DNA of 64,000 nucleotides from Hydnum rufescens UP504 (taxonomy: Eukaryota > Basidiomycota > Agaricomycetes > Cantharellales > Hydnaceae). The translations under genes and the position numbers were made by a program. The notes under the pieces were generated by a model, which did not search any database, was not told the DNA's origin, and saw nothing but the letters and a program-made list of their open reading frames with translations. Shown piece by piece: positions 34,546 to 45,175 of this stretch. The DNA lies in NCBI GenBank assembly GCA_014904985.1, contig MU128920.1, forward strand, positions 383,751 through 447,750. The letters run 5' to 3'. Numbering within the stretch: position 1 is the first letter of the stretch; every line of letters starts with the position of its first letter.

Positions 34546-36700
34546 CTACAGGAAGGGAATAAGGGCCTCAGGAAGAATTCGAGAGATCGCCGGCCCGCTG
34601 GGAGCTGGACGACAGATGCAGTTTTGTGTTTCAGTCACACAGGAAGGAACTGCAGGATCGATACCGGACTACTAACGTTCGATAGACTGGAAGTATGAGC
34701 CCCACCATGGGCCAGCAGCCCTGTGATACGCGAGATCGACTCTAGCTTGCACTGCATGGATCTGGAATGATGTCATCACTTACCACCAAAGCGCACCAAT
34801 CCATACACCACTTTGCTGCATGCTGCACAGTGCTCCCTGAATGGCCGCAATGCATACATCTAAAAACATTTATACAGGTGGTCAACATGATAACGAGAAA
34901 GGGGGAAAGGGTATGCCTACCATTTGAACCACCGCCGGTTTCCCCAAGGAATCCCTTCAGACCGTGGGATTTGAGCCACGCAGTGGCGGCAGCTAACCGC
35001 TCTGAACCAATGGTGGACGAAACACAGGAATCTGAGGTACCTGAGCTATCGCTATCCAGATACTGATGCATCTCGATAGCGACGTTATTATGGGGATCCG
35101 ATATCGAGCCGAACTAAGTAGATAGTCAGAGAAAGGTGGTTCACATTTAAGAACTGCAGACTCACCACATCGCTATTCCCTGAACCAGTTGTCCAACCTA
35201 ATTTATAACATTTGAACGTGATCAGTAGAACATATGGATAGCTGCTGACGACACTAACTCCATGCTCCCGTGTAAGCCGTGCCTTTCGTAGTGGATCCAA
35301 CACACATCAGATCCGTCGAAGAAAATTTTCGAAACGTCAAGGAGTTCGCATACCTTCCACCAGGATTAGTTGTGATGTAGCCCCTGAGGCCCTGATACCA
35401 TTGATGGCGGCCTGGTTCTACACCGTATCCTAAGTCACACGGCGAGACCATTAGGTTTCTCAGAAAGGGCCTTACCAACTGGAAAACGGTGGTGGAGGCG
35501 ATATCATGAGGCTCGTTCATGACATCTGATATTATTGCGTCAAGAAATTGAACCTAGGGCTTGAATGCGGGCTCCTCTCACCAAAAATGATTTTGGAGTC
35601 CGTTTTCTGATATTCAAGGAGTCAATAGATCGTGCTGCCTCAGGCGCCTGGATCAACGAACGAATTGTTTTGCAAGATTCCCCACCCTGATTCCTCATTA
35701 AATCAACCACTCGCAGAGCAAGATAAATGAAATGCGGCTTACAGGTCTGGAAATCCGAGGTGCTGGTGATCGGGGCGTTATTGTACCTCTATAAACATTG
35801 AGGTGACCACTCTCGACCAGCACGATTCCAAGTAATCAATTACCATATAATTGTGGGCTTGTGAAATCTAGTCAGGGCTTGTCTCTGGCGAATCTTAAAC
35901 AGCTCTGTGCTTACGGTCCAAAACGGCATGAGCTCCTTTTCCAGTGATATAAGAGGCGATCTGGACGTAAAGGAAGTTGAGGGAGACTCTTTGGAGACGA
36001 AGAGCGAAGGCTTGTGCTCACGGTTTTCAATCCTGACAGGTATGTCGAGTCGAAGGGACCGGTGAGACCGGTGCTGGGCGGACTTATACGCTCCATGAGG
36101 AATGGTACACGAAAAGTGTTGAATCCTTTTCCGACGAAATACTGGATTGCTCAAAGTCAGATAAGTGGGTCGAGTATTCCAGGGACGAAGGCATATTACA
36201 TCAATGCTAGAAGGAGATGGCCAAATATAGTCTGTTCCCAGAGTGCCTGGCCACTGTTAACGAAGGAGCTCTGTTAAGAATCTGCATACAGGAGGATGTA
36301 AAAAGCTGCACATACTGAGTAACCACTAAACTCAGCGCCAGCTTCATTGACGCCGAAATACTTGAATTTAGTCAAAGAACCGGAACAGGTGACGGAATTT
36401 GCTCCGGTATTTGTTTTGCGAGGCGTTGACGATGTAACGGTTGCGCTCGAGGGTTGACCTAATGGACGGACGTGAGATTTCCCTTTTTTTCACCAGAGTG
36501 GGATAATATACTGACACTGGGAGTAGTCTACCTCGCATGTGAGCAGAGAACTCTTCGTGAGCATGAACCAACGGGCTATCCGAACAATCATTTGAGCGTA
36601 CAAGAGTTGAAAAAAACACACGTAGTTCCCCCGTCGCATGTCGTGGAGCCAGCATAGCCAATACCACCGCCTTATACATACCCATGCCGCCCTCAGGGCA
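34546..36700 (-). pseudogene. GH5 subfamily 5 endo-beta-1,4-glucanase with CBM1, damaged
   Basis: The catalytic domain can be traced through many short exons: TKFKYFGVNEAGAEFSGYS (from about 36,380), YFVGKGFNTFRVPFLMER (36022-36141), ITGKGAHAVLD (35915-35960), HNYM, APITSTSDFQT, DVMNEPHDIAS (35476-35525), the LILVEG/TAYTGAW exons (about 35,280-35,411), DPHNN-MHQYLDSD..GFLGETGGG (34921-35113), then AAGPWWGSYFQSIEPPSGP and a final TAG at 34546. NEP supplies the acid/base Glu and GETGGG the nucleophile Glu of GH5. An N-terminal CBM1 (GGIGYAGSTTCDGGTTC, about 36,560-36,680) and Ser/Thr linker precede it. Lesions: the CBM1 Gln codon reads TAA, a Cys reads Gly, its Trp codon has lost a base, and one base is missing near the GTLGTDYIW and WWGNLAKQF motifs. 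It would have been a secreted cellulase. Confidence 0.85.
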
Positions 36701-37409
36701 CACGCATTACAAACACGACATCAAGGAAGCTCACATTGATTCCAGACAGCGACACCATGGACCACATGTCTTCCAAGGATCGCGGCACCAAAAGCATAAA
36801 GGAGTGAGAGTCTAGACATTTTTTGGGAGGGGAAAAAGTGGATTTCAAGACTGCGCAGGTCACGCGTTATATGGGCGTTCGTCCGATGGTTGCTCCCAAT
36901 TAAGGATTAACATCGGGCAGCCAAATTGGTAGTCAGGCATTAAGGTTCGGATCGGGTTAATCAAGGTAGAACCTTGTTTGGATGACACTCGTCCCATAGG
37001 CCATGACTTCATTTTGACTTGGGATCCAATTGACATGGACGTGTCATAAGAATACTAAGGATTTGGTTCAGAAACCAACCGAGATAATGACATGAGAACA
37101 GAACGAAGAGCGATGGATGAGACTGGTGAAGCGGAGGGTGTGCCTGAGCCGGTAACCAAGAAGTACTGTACATCGCCTCATTGGTGTCGACCTGGCAGCA
37201 TACTTTCTGAGCATGTGTCGCTGGGCGAACTTATCGGGAAATTGTCGGGCCCGCTTTAAAACATGGTCGTTAAACAATCGGAGTAACGTCGAAGGTTGAT
37301 GTGGGAACAAGAAACAGAACTCCAAGTACAAGCCACAAATTAGAGTGTGTGTGACGTGACATGTGAAGGTGTGACTTGGATCACTCAACGTCAGAAACTG
37401 TCGATACAC
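36701..37409. other. Intergenic between GH5 and RPR2 genes
   Basis: This is the divergent promoter region of the two flanking genes. The signal peptide exon of the cellulase should lie at its left edge but I could not place it. No other gene is seen. Confidence 0.4.
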
Positions 37410-38125
37410 ATGGCATCGATAACTGAAGAATATCAACGCGCCCTCCCATTTGCCCTACATAGCGTCTCTCCACAATTAGCAGCGTTGCACACGACAAGGG
37501 CCCGATTGCTCAGTGAAAACACGATCGCCTTGTCTACCACTTCATGCGTCTGCTGCGGATCCCTGATTTTGCCAGCTCAGGGTAACATAAGGCTGCGGAG
37601 AGTACGGGTAACAGATGAGGCCCCCCACGTCCCTGGTGCGCGTCCGAATCAATTTCCCTCTAGCTCCCGCTCTTATCGAAAAACCATATTACGCAAATGT
37701 ACTGCTTGTGGTAATCAAGAATTCAGACGCGTCGATGGGGGGAATGCGCCAAGATTCCCAAGTGTTAGGCATACATCCAAATCTAAAAGCTTGGAAACCA
37801 CGATTAATACTGCATCGGGGACGCAGCCAATACAACCACGGGGCGCCACAATGCTGGACCTTGTTGCGTCTCAACACTCAACGCCCCGAGCAATAAACAC
37901 CAAACTGTCGGGAGTCTCGCGACCGGGCACTTCCCTCGCTAACGCTGGAGCAACCTCAAATGCGTCACCTCAGGTACCGGCGCCTGCGAAGCCTCCCAAG
38001 GCTCGCTCAAATAAAAAACGGTCGGGCTTCAGGAGATGTTGGCGCGCAACAGAGATCAGAAACAAAATCAGAAGGAAGAAATTGGGTCAAGGACGGGCCT
38101 CGCAGATTTTCTGGTGGGACTGTAA
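37410..38125 (+). CDS. RPR2: RNase P subunit RPR2/Rpp21-type protein, C-terminus frameshifted
   Basis: The frame from ATG 37,410 starts MASITEEYQRALPFA and has a zinc-binding pair CVCC and CTAC separated by about 70 residues, as in the Rpr2/Rpp21/Snm1 family that binds RNase P or MRP RNA in the nucleus. The tail of the family ends in a GLQ-MLARN helix and a short Gly/Leu end. Here that tail (GLQEMLARNRDQK..LADFLVGL, stop at 38,123-38,125) is in another phase after an A6 run at 38,013-38,018; restoring one A would join it. As read, translation continues to 38,156 with an unrelated end. A homopolymer consensus error is likely; real loss is possible. It ends 36 bp from RRN7, tail to tail. Confidence 0.7.
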
Positions 38126-38160
38126 CGTGAAGGCTTCAGGTCGTGCGGACGCTTAATCGC

Positions 38161-40716
38161 TCACATCCTCGCCAACATCGTCCACGCCATCGGACCATTC
38201 ATCTTCTTCGTGTCCCTCTTCAGCTGTATCCTCTCCACTAGTATCCCCCTTTCCATATCCCTCATTTGCCTCTTCTTTGCCTTCCACCACAATCTCGCTC
38301 TCTTCTCCAACTTCCCTACTATGGTGCCGACATCCTCCCTCCCCGCCCCTACCCAACGCGCCGCGATGTCAAGGACTAGGGCATAGTCTGCGGGAAAGGT
38401 TCCGGTTACGTCGTGAGATGTGTAAATCTTGTGATAAGATGCCGGGGTGCGTCTTTCCGCAGTGCTTGGATTGGAATTCTGTTGAGTGTGCCCTTCAATG
38501 TGGGATGGTTAGCGGTCGGCTCATTGAGGGGAGGGTGCGGATGTAATGGGGGTCTGTGGAATGGTCCCTTGGAATGGACTGAGCTTGTCTCAGCTGTCGC
38601 CATGGCGTTGGAATCCTGCCCCAATGCAGTGGGCTGTTGACGCGTGCTGGTCGAGAGGAAAAATATGTGCCACTGACTCTATATCTTCAAAAGTCGGAAG
38701 AGTCGTTAGCTCGGAGATATTCGTAAAGAATTGGACGCGTAGTATACTTTTATCTCGTCCTTCAGCGCCAACAGGGAGCAGCAAGGCTTTCTCGCAAAAC
38801 TCCAAATATGCGTCGATCTGTCGGACGTCTAAGTCCAATGCAGTTCTTCGCCGCCGCAAGTCATTCAACATGGACAACTAGATATTAGGGCATGCGGAAC
38901 GCACAGAGACGAGCGAGGAGAAAACAGTTCACTGGAGGTCCTGAAGCGATCCTCGTAGTGTGATCGAAGAGCTTGAAAGTATTCACTTGCTTCAGGCATG
39001 GTAAAAGCCGCATCGTTCGGTTCAACAGGCACTCTATAGTAAGAAAGCGTTAATTACACCTCAACAAGACTACGTGCTGAGGAAGAAATCTACAAGGGCG
39101 CTTTGTCGTCTAGTCCATAAACCATCTTGATTACGATGATGACCGTGGCGATTAGAGATAACTCAGGAGGGATATTGTCTCCGTAGCGGTGCTTTGGATC
39201 TGATTTCTTTCGTCTTTTTAATTGAGGTGAAAGGGAAGGATGTAGAGTAAGAGGAAGAGAGAGGATGGTCGACAGTGATTTGGACAGGAAATATAATGTG
39301 GCTATCAACATCGAGCGATCAGTGGAAGACGCGGCGGCAAGAGGGGATGGGAATACCAACGGGTGCCAAGGAGGGACCGAACGGCACGCCATAGGACGGG
39401 AGCCGCATTGAGTTCCGGAAAGAAGGCACCGTACCTCTCGTGCGAGAGATGGGCCAAACGGGATGTAACTCTGTGCAGTGCAAGGGCACTTGGAGCAAAC
39501 TACTCCAAATCAGTGCCCAAGGCCACGCGATGTAAACCAAAAAGGCTTGATCACTGACAGAGGGAGATAGGAGAGCGCCTTGTATACTTCGACATGTGTA
39601 CCCTCATATTATCTGGGAGAAAACGAATCGCCTCAAGATAGGGGAGAGTGTATGCTTCTACAAGCCTGTTCGGACGCTGTCATTCACCTCTACCACTGGG
39701 CACACAGAGACGAGAAAGGTGTACCTAATAATGTCCATGTAAATAATCGGAAGGCGCATCGTCCAGCAAGCCAGTACGATGACAGCGAGGGTCGAGATAG
39801 GAAGTTCATATCGATTCTTCTGATGCCTCTTCGTCGTGGGTTTAGATGAACCTTCATTGCCTGGAAGGCTAGCCCCTTCATCTTCGGAGGAAGAGGAACT
39901 AGATTCAGAGGCTTCTCTCAGCAGAGCAGCAAGTTCCGCATCGGCGCTTTCACGATGTGTGGGTGCTGGGGCAATGTTGTCATCTGAATCAGAAGAATCG
40001 CCACCGCCAGAGATATCTTTCCCTTTATATTCAACTGGAACACCTTTGGGTACTCGGCAATCAGTGCCCTGGCTTGATGCGGAAGGGAGTGGATTGTCGA
40101 AGGTTAGATCGTGCTTTTGCTTGTCTTCTTGTTCCTGAAGAAATACCCAGGGTTCCGGGGGTGGTGGATTCCGTAAGAGTAACAGGTGAAGCGCCCAAAG
40201 ATCCCGACAGATGATCTGATTTACCGTGACCTTGAGGCTCAGTTCCGTGCATACAGTGAAGGGGCTAACCTCGAAGTCCGGGGGAGATTCCATTCCCTCA
40301 TGATCACGGCAATTTGTTTGCGTAGAATTAATTGCAGACATTGAAAGTATAGATATCGACCTTTTAACCCATGATATACTGGCTCAAGAGAGCATTGGTT
40401 CATCATCTGAGAGTGAGCCTGACCTGACGAACTCACTTTTAGGATCAGCGGCGCTTCTTTCCTCCGCGTCGTCCCTTTGGCGCTGGGATTTGATGGTCCG
40501 CTTGCGCATAGCATGGGGCCCGATCTCTGTGGTCTCATGGTTCTCGTTAATGTAGTTCTGTTTGCAGCGCGTCTCAGTAAACTTGTTGCTGAGAAGTACA
40601 TAACCCCCGCCGACCTGTAATACGTGACCCTCGCTGCAAGTTATGAGCCCGCTCGCTGGCTCCTTGTGCCATTCGCGACTCTGACAAATGGGACACCGTT
40701 TTCGTCGAGCAGTCAT
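38161..40716 (-). CDS. RRN7: RNA polymerase I core-factor subunit RRN7/TAF1B
   Basis: A multi-exon gene on the - strand. Exon 1 (40615-40716) encodes a zinc ribbon (CPICQSREW..GLITCSEGH) and ends in a GTCGGC donor. Next come RKRTIKSQRQ, YHGLKGRYLYFQCLQLILRKQ, PPDFEVSPFTVCTELSL, CRDLWALHL, an acidic/Ser-rich insert, LACWTMRLPIIYMDIIR joined to LVEAYTLPYLEAIRFLP, HRVTSRLAHLSHERYG, FFPELNAAPVLWRAVRSL, GTPTLYFLSKSL, PPELSLIATVIIVIKMVYGLDD and EYFQALRSHYEDRF. The likely last exon ends at TGA 38,161-38,163. These are the cyclin-fold signatures of RRN7/TAF1B, which recruits Pol I to the rDNA promoter. A C5 run near 40,282 breaks the frame between MREWNL and PPDFEV, and the joins around 38,880 and 39,560 are not fully resolved. 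Confidence 0.8.
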
Positions 40717-40919
40717 CGCGGCAAAACCCGCCTGCACCTCCCAATATGGGAAGCGGAGTAGATTTACATGGTCACGAAGCTAAAGTGGAGGCAGCTGCGA
40801 GGCAGAGCCAAAATCACCCCTTCAGAGAATCTCACACCCAGATGGCGCAAACCATATGCATAGCCTAACGTATGATGAATGTGGAGCACATGGGCATAAG
40901 AACAATATACGTGAGTATT

Positions 40920-42068
40920 CTACTCGTCCTCGTCGATCTCGGCTCCAGCCTTGAATGCCTGGATTTTCTTTTCGATATTCGCCTTGCGCTGCTCGCCAGT
41001 GAGTCTCGGAGTAGCGTATTTTTTGCTCTCGGCCTTCCAGTCTTTTGTCTTCTCTGTCGGTTTGAACGTCGGGTCTTCACGGATAGCGGCGTATGCATTA
41101 GAGTAGATCTCTTCAATGTCTTCCGAGCCAATACCGTCCGCAAGGTAGGTGGAGAATTGCCTCTTGAATCTGGGGAGAGGAAACAGTCCTTAGAACCCAT
41201 GGCCGGTCAGAATGCAAACACAGGCGCTTACCGCTCATCATCTTCCTCTTCTAAGCTTTCCATGTACTCCGCAACATGACCACCAAAGATATACTTTTTG
41301 AGGACCTCCGCATCCAACGCCTTCGATTCCACATCGTATCCGGGGAAGCGCTTTTCGTTATGTGGGATAAAGATACCTCCGTCGCTCGCGCCCTTCATCG
41401 CACCGAACACTCTGCTCCCTGTGCTCGTGCGTCGGAGACCAACATCGAGGTACGCCTTGAATGGGCGTGGTGCATCCTCTTCGTCAAGTGGCTCGGTCAA
41501 TTTAAGCTCCCCGTCTGCCTCGGTAACCCCCTCGTACTTATCAGCGAGGCCGAGTTTAGTGAGAGCACGGCGGGCGACAAGAAGACCAGTTGCGTAAGCG
41601 GCACTCCAGTTGGTCAAGCCGTGGTTGATGCCGTAGCGGGGAAGCTCCTTGGAGGACGCAGCAGAAAGAACGAAGTCTCCCTGCAGGCGTGCGTACACGA
41701 TTTGGACGATGACTTGCTTATTCGTGAACCGAACGACCAGACGGTACTTGGGGGAATTGCTAGAAATGGGTGAAATTAAGGTCAAAGTTCGACACCGGGC
41801 ACTAATTTCGGATTGCGAGACGCACTATTTGTTTTTGGCCTGGCTTACGAGGCGTTTGCGAGCATAATCTGGGGAGATGGGGGTTTGAGTCCGCTGCTTG
41901 CTCTGACATTAAAATAATCCTCATACAATCGGTCTTGCCCTCTCGCCGACGGCGGTATTTAACCTGGTATCGGGAGAAGTACGCATTCGTCTTGACCGTC
42001 TTGATGAAAGGCTAGAATATATGGGGTAAGGATGAGTAGCCCTTGCCACCGCAATTTTAACACACCAT
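40920..42068 (-). CDS. RPL5: 60S ribosomal protein L5 (uL18)
   Basis: Five exons on the - strand (42066-42068, 41927-42011, 41826-41868, 41232-41759, 40920-41169) join to 909 nt, 302 residues, in frame throughout. The first coding exon is the ATG alone. Family blocks: [116 protein letters not shown], and an acidic C-terminal end. The protein binds 5S rRNA and L11 in the large subunit. Length fits the fungal family (about 300). Introns are 54-66 nt. The clean structure shows that the consensus is good here. Confidence 0.95.
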
Positions 42069-42800
42069 CTATAAAGTTTCGTCAGTACATCCAAAATGTC
42101 ATATATGCATCCATCGTCCACAACAACTGCCCAGGTCCAAAATAGATCCTGATGGCAGCTGGGGGGCGTAGGAAAGCGGTACGGACATTTGGGATGCTTA
42201 CCTTGAGGGGACCGAAGTGGAGAGGACCGTTGGTGAGGATGAGGGTTAGTACTGCGGCAACTTCCGAGCGCTATTGCCGTCTTATCTCCGACATTGGCGC
42301 TTTGTCGCGCTACGCGTCTGATTGAAAACGGTTGTTCACCCCTTGTTTGACCGCAATCGCAGAACTGGACTGATGCCGAGATCAACGGGTGTCACCGAAT
42401 GCTTGCGGACATCTGTAAACGTCAGGAAGTGTCAATACACCATCAGCCAGATATTCATCCCCCCATGGCAAAACACCTGCTATCCCTTGTTTACCGTATG
42501 CTGAAGTGGGATCGAGAAAGGCGTAGAATAGATAATGTATAACATTGGTGTATTTGCGACCGCTTTCTAAACACCGACTCTAAGGCCAGCTCAAGCCATC
42601 GAAGCCTCGATAGTGTTGCTTCGGTCTTCTACACAATTCAACATGACCTCGCCAGTATCAGTAGACAATTTGTGATTCCCTCAGCCTCACATTTCATGGA
42701 GGCGATTCCTGAATTACTGTCGTCCGGCAGACTCCGGCGTTGAGTTGCCGCATCGTCTTGCATCGCAGCCGCGCTTTGCACCTCTTGCAAGTAAGAAGGT

Positions 42801-43600
42801 ATGGATCCATATCACAACCAGCACCCAACAGCTGCCTATAGCAGTGGATACCATTCGAATTCCGGCTTCCCTGCTGGATCTTCATCGTCTAGTGCTCCGG
42901 TCCACCGCCCTGCAAACGCATATGAATACGATGTAGGAGCTGCGGCTCAGCAGAGCGCGTACGTCCCTGGGGCGAATCTTGGGAGGGGGGGCGGTTCAGG
43001 AAGTGTCGTTCCTAAGGGCGGTAAACGCACGACCGTCCTAAGGAAAGGCGCGGGCAAAGTCTGGGAGGATCAAACATTGTTAGATTGGGATTCTGGCGAG
43101 TATCATTCTGTTGAGTGATGCGTGCCGATACCGTGCTGACGTGTTTGTATTGTGACCAGCTTGGTTTCGCCTGTTCGTTGGAGATCTCAGTAACGATGTT
43201 TCGGACGACGTACTCACCAATGCTTTCAACAAGTATACCTCTTTCACAAAGGCCAAGGTGATTCGTGATAGACTCAGTCAGAAAGTGAGAAAACTGGGCT
43301 TTTACCTATTGTGTTCGTATGGTTGATATAATCTTTTGCAGGCCAAGTACGGCTTCGTCGCGTTCTCTGATCCTGAGGACTTTCTGAAAGCATGGAAAGA
43401 GATGGATGGTTTGTACTGCTATTTCATTGTATTGGGTCATGTCTTAAAGTCTGTGATATTGTGTAGGGAAATATGTGGGTAACCGGCCAGTCAAACTGAG
43501 AAAGGCGGACTCGACGATTCGTCCGGTTGAAATAGGACATCGCAAGGCCAAGCAGCTCGAGAAAGAGCGCAAGGGCAAAGGCCGTCCGAAACCATATTAG
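42801..43600 (+). CDS. RBM42-like RNA-binding protein with one RRM
   Basis: Four exons (42801-43095, 43160-43284, 43342-43408, 43467-43600) total 621 nt, 206 residues. The first is Ser/Gly/Tyr-rich, followed by KRTTVLRKGAGKVWED, then one RRM: RNP2-like RLFVGDL, RDRLSQKAKYGFVAFSD (RNP1), and the basic tail GHRKAKQLEKERKGKGRPKPY typical of RBM42 orthologues, which act in pre-mRNA processing. The first intron must use a GC donor (TCTG|GCGAGT) to keep the RRM in frame (DSAWFRLFVGDL). It is divergent from RPL5 with about 730 bp between the starts. Confidence 0.85.
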
Positions 43601-44390
43601 TCGTGTACGCTTTCTTCTCATGTTAGGACCGCTCGGAGCTGTGGTTACTGTTTCATTCCGTCCAGCGTCCGATTTGTCTTTCTTCCGTGCCATCTCAATG
43701 CTGCCCCAGGATGTCCATAGATGGGCCGGCCCACCCCCAGACTCTTGTTCGAATAGAGGCAAGAGCGTAGCCCAGGTTGTGGCAACAACGCTCAGCTCCT
43801 GTCCTGTAAAGATCTAGCTAACCAGATACCCAATGATTCATCTAAAGAATGATTGTGGAGTACGATGTTGTCCCACGCAGCGCGATTATCATTCATGTTC
43901 GTGCGGCGGATAAACATATCTGTAGCATGATGAGATGGCAGAAGTTCAAAAATATCGGCGTATGGTGAAACAGACGTGGACATTGCACGCTCCTGGCCGA
44001 AAGGAGATTCAGGCCATGTGAAAAAGTGCAGCATGATCGAAATCAGAGTGCATGAGGCGATCGACATCGGAGCAGACGAGTGCGGTCAATAAATCTGCCA
44101 TTTCATTTTTGGATTCACTTTCTATGACGTCGCGAGCTCGTCGCACACCGCCGGGGCCCGAAGGTTCGTCGAGCGAGTGCCTATTTTTCGCCTGCCGTCC
44201 TTACCATCGTTCCTCAACGTCCTTGGACACACGGAATTCCCGTCGCAGTGCTCTAAATATCTGCGTTCCCAACTCCTGGGCCTTTTCATTCATTTCGATT
44301 CGTTCTTCCCGCGGCATATGCATTAAATATTCCCGTCTCGTGCTGTACCCCTACCCGCGAAGCACTCATATATGTCGTCATACGCGGTCA
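43601..44390. other. Intergenic between RBM42 and the NLR array
   Basis: Short open frames on both strands (for example 43,792-44,067 -) have no family signature. The 44,050-44,390 part begins the region duplicated at 51,560 and 61,610. Confidence 0.3.
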
Positions 44391-44815
44391 ATTCGTGCAT
44401 AAGAAATCCGAACGGAACTTTGAAAAGGTCATCCATAAGCATGCTATAAAACTATGGGACACACACCTCGAAGTGCTTGGGAACTGGATCAGATATTTCG
44501 AATAAGTCTTCTCGGGTGCGTTGGGATCCGCATTGTACGATGGGGGCACACCGCCATTAGTTCTGGAAGGGTGTGTCTCAACCATCTGGAGCCTCAGGCT
44601 CGGCGGCAGTTGCATGCAGAACTCGTGGATGAAGAGGCTGAGCGGATTCAACAATTGGCCAATCGTATGGTCCGTATCGTTCGTACCGAAATGGAGGCAA
44701 CGGCGTCAGCTCGCGATGCCGACCGGGACCCTGATGAAAAAAAGGCCACTGCGGTAGAAAGGTCAGACTCCAAGTCTAATGACAAACCTAGGTCCCTATC
44801 GACATTGATATAATG
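44391..44815 (+). pseudogene. C block, copy 1 (unidentified ORF fragment)
   Basis: The words FEKVIHKHAIKLWD, HLEVLGNWIRYFE, then (after a TAA and phase change) ARRQLHAELVDEEAERIQQL and IVRTEMEATASARDADRD suggest a helical protein fragment. The block recurs at 51,780 and 62,570 upstream or downstream of the NACHT genes, always broken. It keeps CpG here. No family recognised. Confidence 0.5.
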
Positions 44816-45175
44816 ACTGACCATACACCTGAAGGCCATTACAGCCCGTTGGGCCACTAAGGAGCTCCGATTGATACTCGAACTCATCGACCTGGGGTTG
44901 ACCGTCCCAAAAGCAGACCGGTCCGAAAGCGGATCTTTGACCTTTTCGGACTAGGTGTTGACACTGGCTCACCGTATCTGAAATAGCAGCAGTACATAGT
45001 ACTTGTCAACTTTGACGGGATACCCTGAAGCACCAGGAGCTTCTCACCGAGGTCACTGCCTCGTGGTCTAAGTTGATCTCCCCTTCCTCGCGACCCAGGT
45101 GCTCGTCCATCACACCACCGTCCATCATCTCTAAACGTCTGGGTAATCCATCATTCGAGTGTTCTCTTACACATC

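Noticed and set aside
38153..38356. Acidic 67-codon - strand ORF ending GEDVSD
   Set aside because: The adjacent frame (DYALVLDIAARWVGAG..LEKRARLWW) looks like a better C-terminal exon for RRN7; the acidic run is probably its shadow.
43424..43762. 112-codon - strand ORF opposite the RBM42 3' end
   Set aside because: It overlaps the conserved RRM exon antisense and has only a chance hydrophobic stretch.
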